64,000 bases of DNA. Origin: Cryobacterium glucosi. Its GTDB lineage: Bacteria; Actinomycetota; Actinomycetes; Actinomycetales; Microbacteriaceae. The notes below the pieces were generated by a model. The model had not been told where the DNA came from. It searched no databases and saw only the letters and a list, made by a program, of their open reading frames with translations. The stretch is from contig NZ_SOFS01000012.1 in NCBI RefSeq assembly GCF_004402235.1, positions 124,001-188,000 on the forward strand, given 5' to 3'. Shown in pieces: positions 63,701 to 64,000 of this stretch. Each line of letters starts with the position of its first letter. Position 1 is the first letter of the stretch. Position numbers and translations under genes: made by a program.

Positions 63701-64000
63701 TCAGCCCCGTCGAACAGGTCGTCTATGATCTCTGGGCAACCGGCATCTCCCCGGACGACCATCCGATCAGCCACGCGCGCGCGGGCCTGGCCGCACGCGG
63801 TGCCCTTCCGATCGACCGGCTTCCCGCCGCCGAGTCCGGACGCCGGATCCAGGTCGGCGGCGTCGTCACCCACCGGCAGCGCCCGTCGACCGCCGGCGGG
63901 GTGACCTTCCTCAATATCGAGGATGAAACCGGGACTCTCAACGTCATCGCCGGAATCGGCGTCTGGAACCGCTACCGAAGAATCGCGAGGGAATCGCCCG
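60706..64000 (+). CDS. dnaE2: Error-prone DNA polymerase III alpha subunit DnaE2 (ImuC), 3' end outside
   Basis: 1098 codons are present and the frame is open to the window edge. The PHP domain (YAELHAHSNFSFLDGASSPEALLEE, ALADHDGLYG; residues about 65-330), the C-family palm with catalytic PDIDVDFDSDRREEV near residues 456-470 and QGRGSAANSAVCFVLGI, the fingers (LGIHSGGMVLTDRP, GVFQVESRAQMGTLPRLQP), the FANFGFAESHSISFALLVYASAW region and the start of the OB domain (GRRIQVGGVVTHRQRPSTAGG) appear in order. It is the polymerase of the SOS mutasome. ATG at 60706 is preceded by the repeat frame; no Shine-Dalgarno sequence. Confidence 0.95.
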   Translation, partial: MGWSNPPIPWSELERALSDRRRPGGPPAGADGGDSPAWSGRRRPYRPAEPAVPAGSTTRAALVPYAELHAHSNFSFLDGASSPEALLEEASRLGLSALALADHDGLYGAVRLAETAESFPNLATIFGAELSLGLGEPQAGVPDPVGSHLLVLARGQAGYHRLAAALTSAHLAGGEKGRPVYDIEDLAAQADGTWAVLTGCRKGAVRRALVTGGPAAAARELAGLVRLFGRDNVFVELYDHGYPADSAGNDALAGLAADAGLPVLATNAVHYATPAGSRLASALAAVRARRSLDQMDGWLPGSDGAHLRGGAEMAARFARYPGAVANTVPLAAELAFSLRRARPRLPRQDVPAGHTPMTWLRSLVTDGVAEKYPGASPSVLERIEKELAVIEAKDFPGYFLIVHDIVRFARSRGILCQGRGSAANSAVCFVLGITAVDSIFYRLPFERFLSSLRDEEPDIDVDFDSDRREEVIQYVYGRYGRLNAAQVANVITYRPKVAVRDMSKALGFSTGQQDAWSKQVERWSESVSSPEHDIPPLVTDLAEQLLGSPRHLGIHSGGMVLTDRPVGEVCPIEPARMDNRTVLQWDKDDCAWMGLVKFDLLGLGMLAAIQYTFDLTAEHLGETWTLATIPREEAGVYDQLCRADSVGVFQVESRAQMGTLPRLQPRRFYDLVVEIALIRPGPIQGGAVHPYIRRKLGQEPVTYLHPKLEPVLERTLGIPLFQEQLMQMAMAVGGCSGEDADLLRRAMGSKRGIEKISTLRDRLYAGMASNGITGDVADTIYAKIEAFANFGFAESHSISFALLVYASAWLRLHYPGAFLAALLRAQPMGFYSPQSLVADARRHGVTVLRPDILRSGADAGLETTDGPPTVRRSVCLCPEQPPVPPFDRAVPPDWADHRRDGDFAVRLGLAEVSGIGGDLAGRIVAERGLNGPYLSMADAAGRVGLNTEQLEALAAAGAFSGLGLEPRTALWTAGEAATERPNHLSGTAVTVQPPLLDLLSPVEQVVYDLWATGISPDDHPISHARAGLAARGALPIDRLPAAESGRRIQVGGVVTHRQRPSTAGGVTFLNIEDETGTLNVIAGIGVWNRYRRIARESP

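Noticed and set aside
61717-63873. Minus-strand open frame of 718 codons
   Set aside because: It lies fully opposite the well-conserved dnaE2 polymerase core and has no recognisable domain.

Overview
The window is high-GC DNA from an actinobacterium, most likely a member of Microbacteriaceae (family-level placement is inference from gene content and order). Supporting markers are rbpA, mshC (mycothiol ligase), the run pafB-pafC-small membrane protein-tatA-tatC-helY-lnt, tmsA/tmsB for 10-methyl-branched fatty acids, a 13E12/DUF222 HNH protein, and an ImuA'/ImuB/DnaE2 mutasome. Many genes start with GTG, and several have a -10-like TANNNT box 6-8 bases before the start codon, as expected for leaderless mRNAs.

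Layout. 1-2.7 kb: the 5' end of a glycerol facilitator gene diverges from dhaKLM (phosphotransferase-type dihydroxyacetone kinase). 3.0-7.8 kb: a tightly spaced four-gene cluster (anchored solute-binding-like protein, TelA family, solute-binding/VWA lipoprotein, XpaC-like membrane protein). 7.8-17.1 kb: small metabolic and stress genes, including a DHFR-like protein, an ArsR-type regulator with an SRPBCC protein, a protein made of four exact-length 28-residue repeats, a UvrA-like ABC ATPase, HdeD, an SDR, NfeD with SPFH, and a glycerophosphodiesterase. 17.2-30.3 kb: rbpA, then on the minus strand the lnt/helY/tat/paf block, an HNH protein, an FKBP lipoprotein, trmI and a HAD phosphatase. 30.4-35.1 kb: PAC2, mshC, uppP, an M20 peptidase and tRNA-Leu(GAG). 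35.4-42.1 kb: membrane lipid genes (cardiolipin synthase, two PAP2 phosphatases, DUF1206, tmsA/tmsB). 42.1-44.8 kb: a three-gene operon with two double-YbjQ proteins and a protein whose C-terminal domain matches the XpaC-like protein at 7.15 kb. 44.9-58.2 kb: cellobiose phosphorylase with a palindromic LacI-type operator, ArfB, GNAT, a structured RNA or attenuator before an MFS exporter, an APC permease, a DUF4097 protein, a J-NERD fusion, an SMP-30 lactonase, and YedK/HMCES. 58.2-64 kb: the SOS-controlled mutasome imuA'-imuB-dnaE2; dnaE2 runs off the end.

The most unusual points are: the two loci linked by a shared XpaC-like C-terminal domain; a 27-codon reading frame of NGM repeats that overlaps both the imuB stop and the dnaE2 start; a compact three-hairpin RNA before the MFS gene; and five short tandem-repeat tracts (14-24 bp units) at gene ends or junctions.
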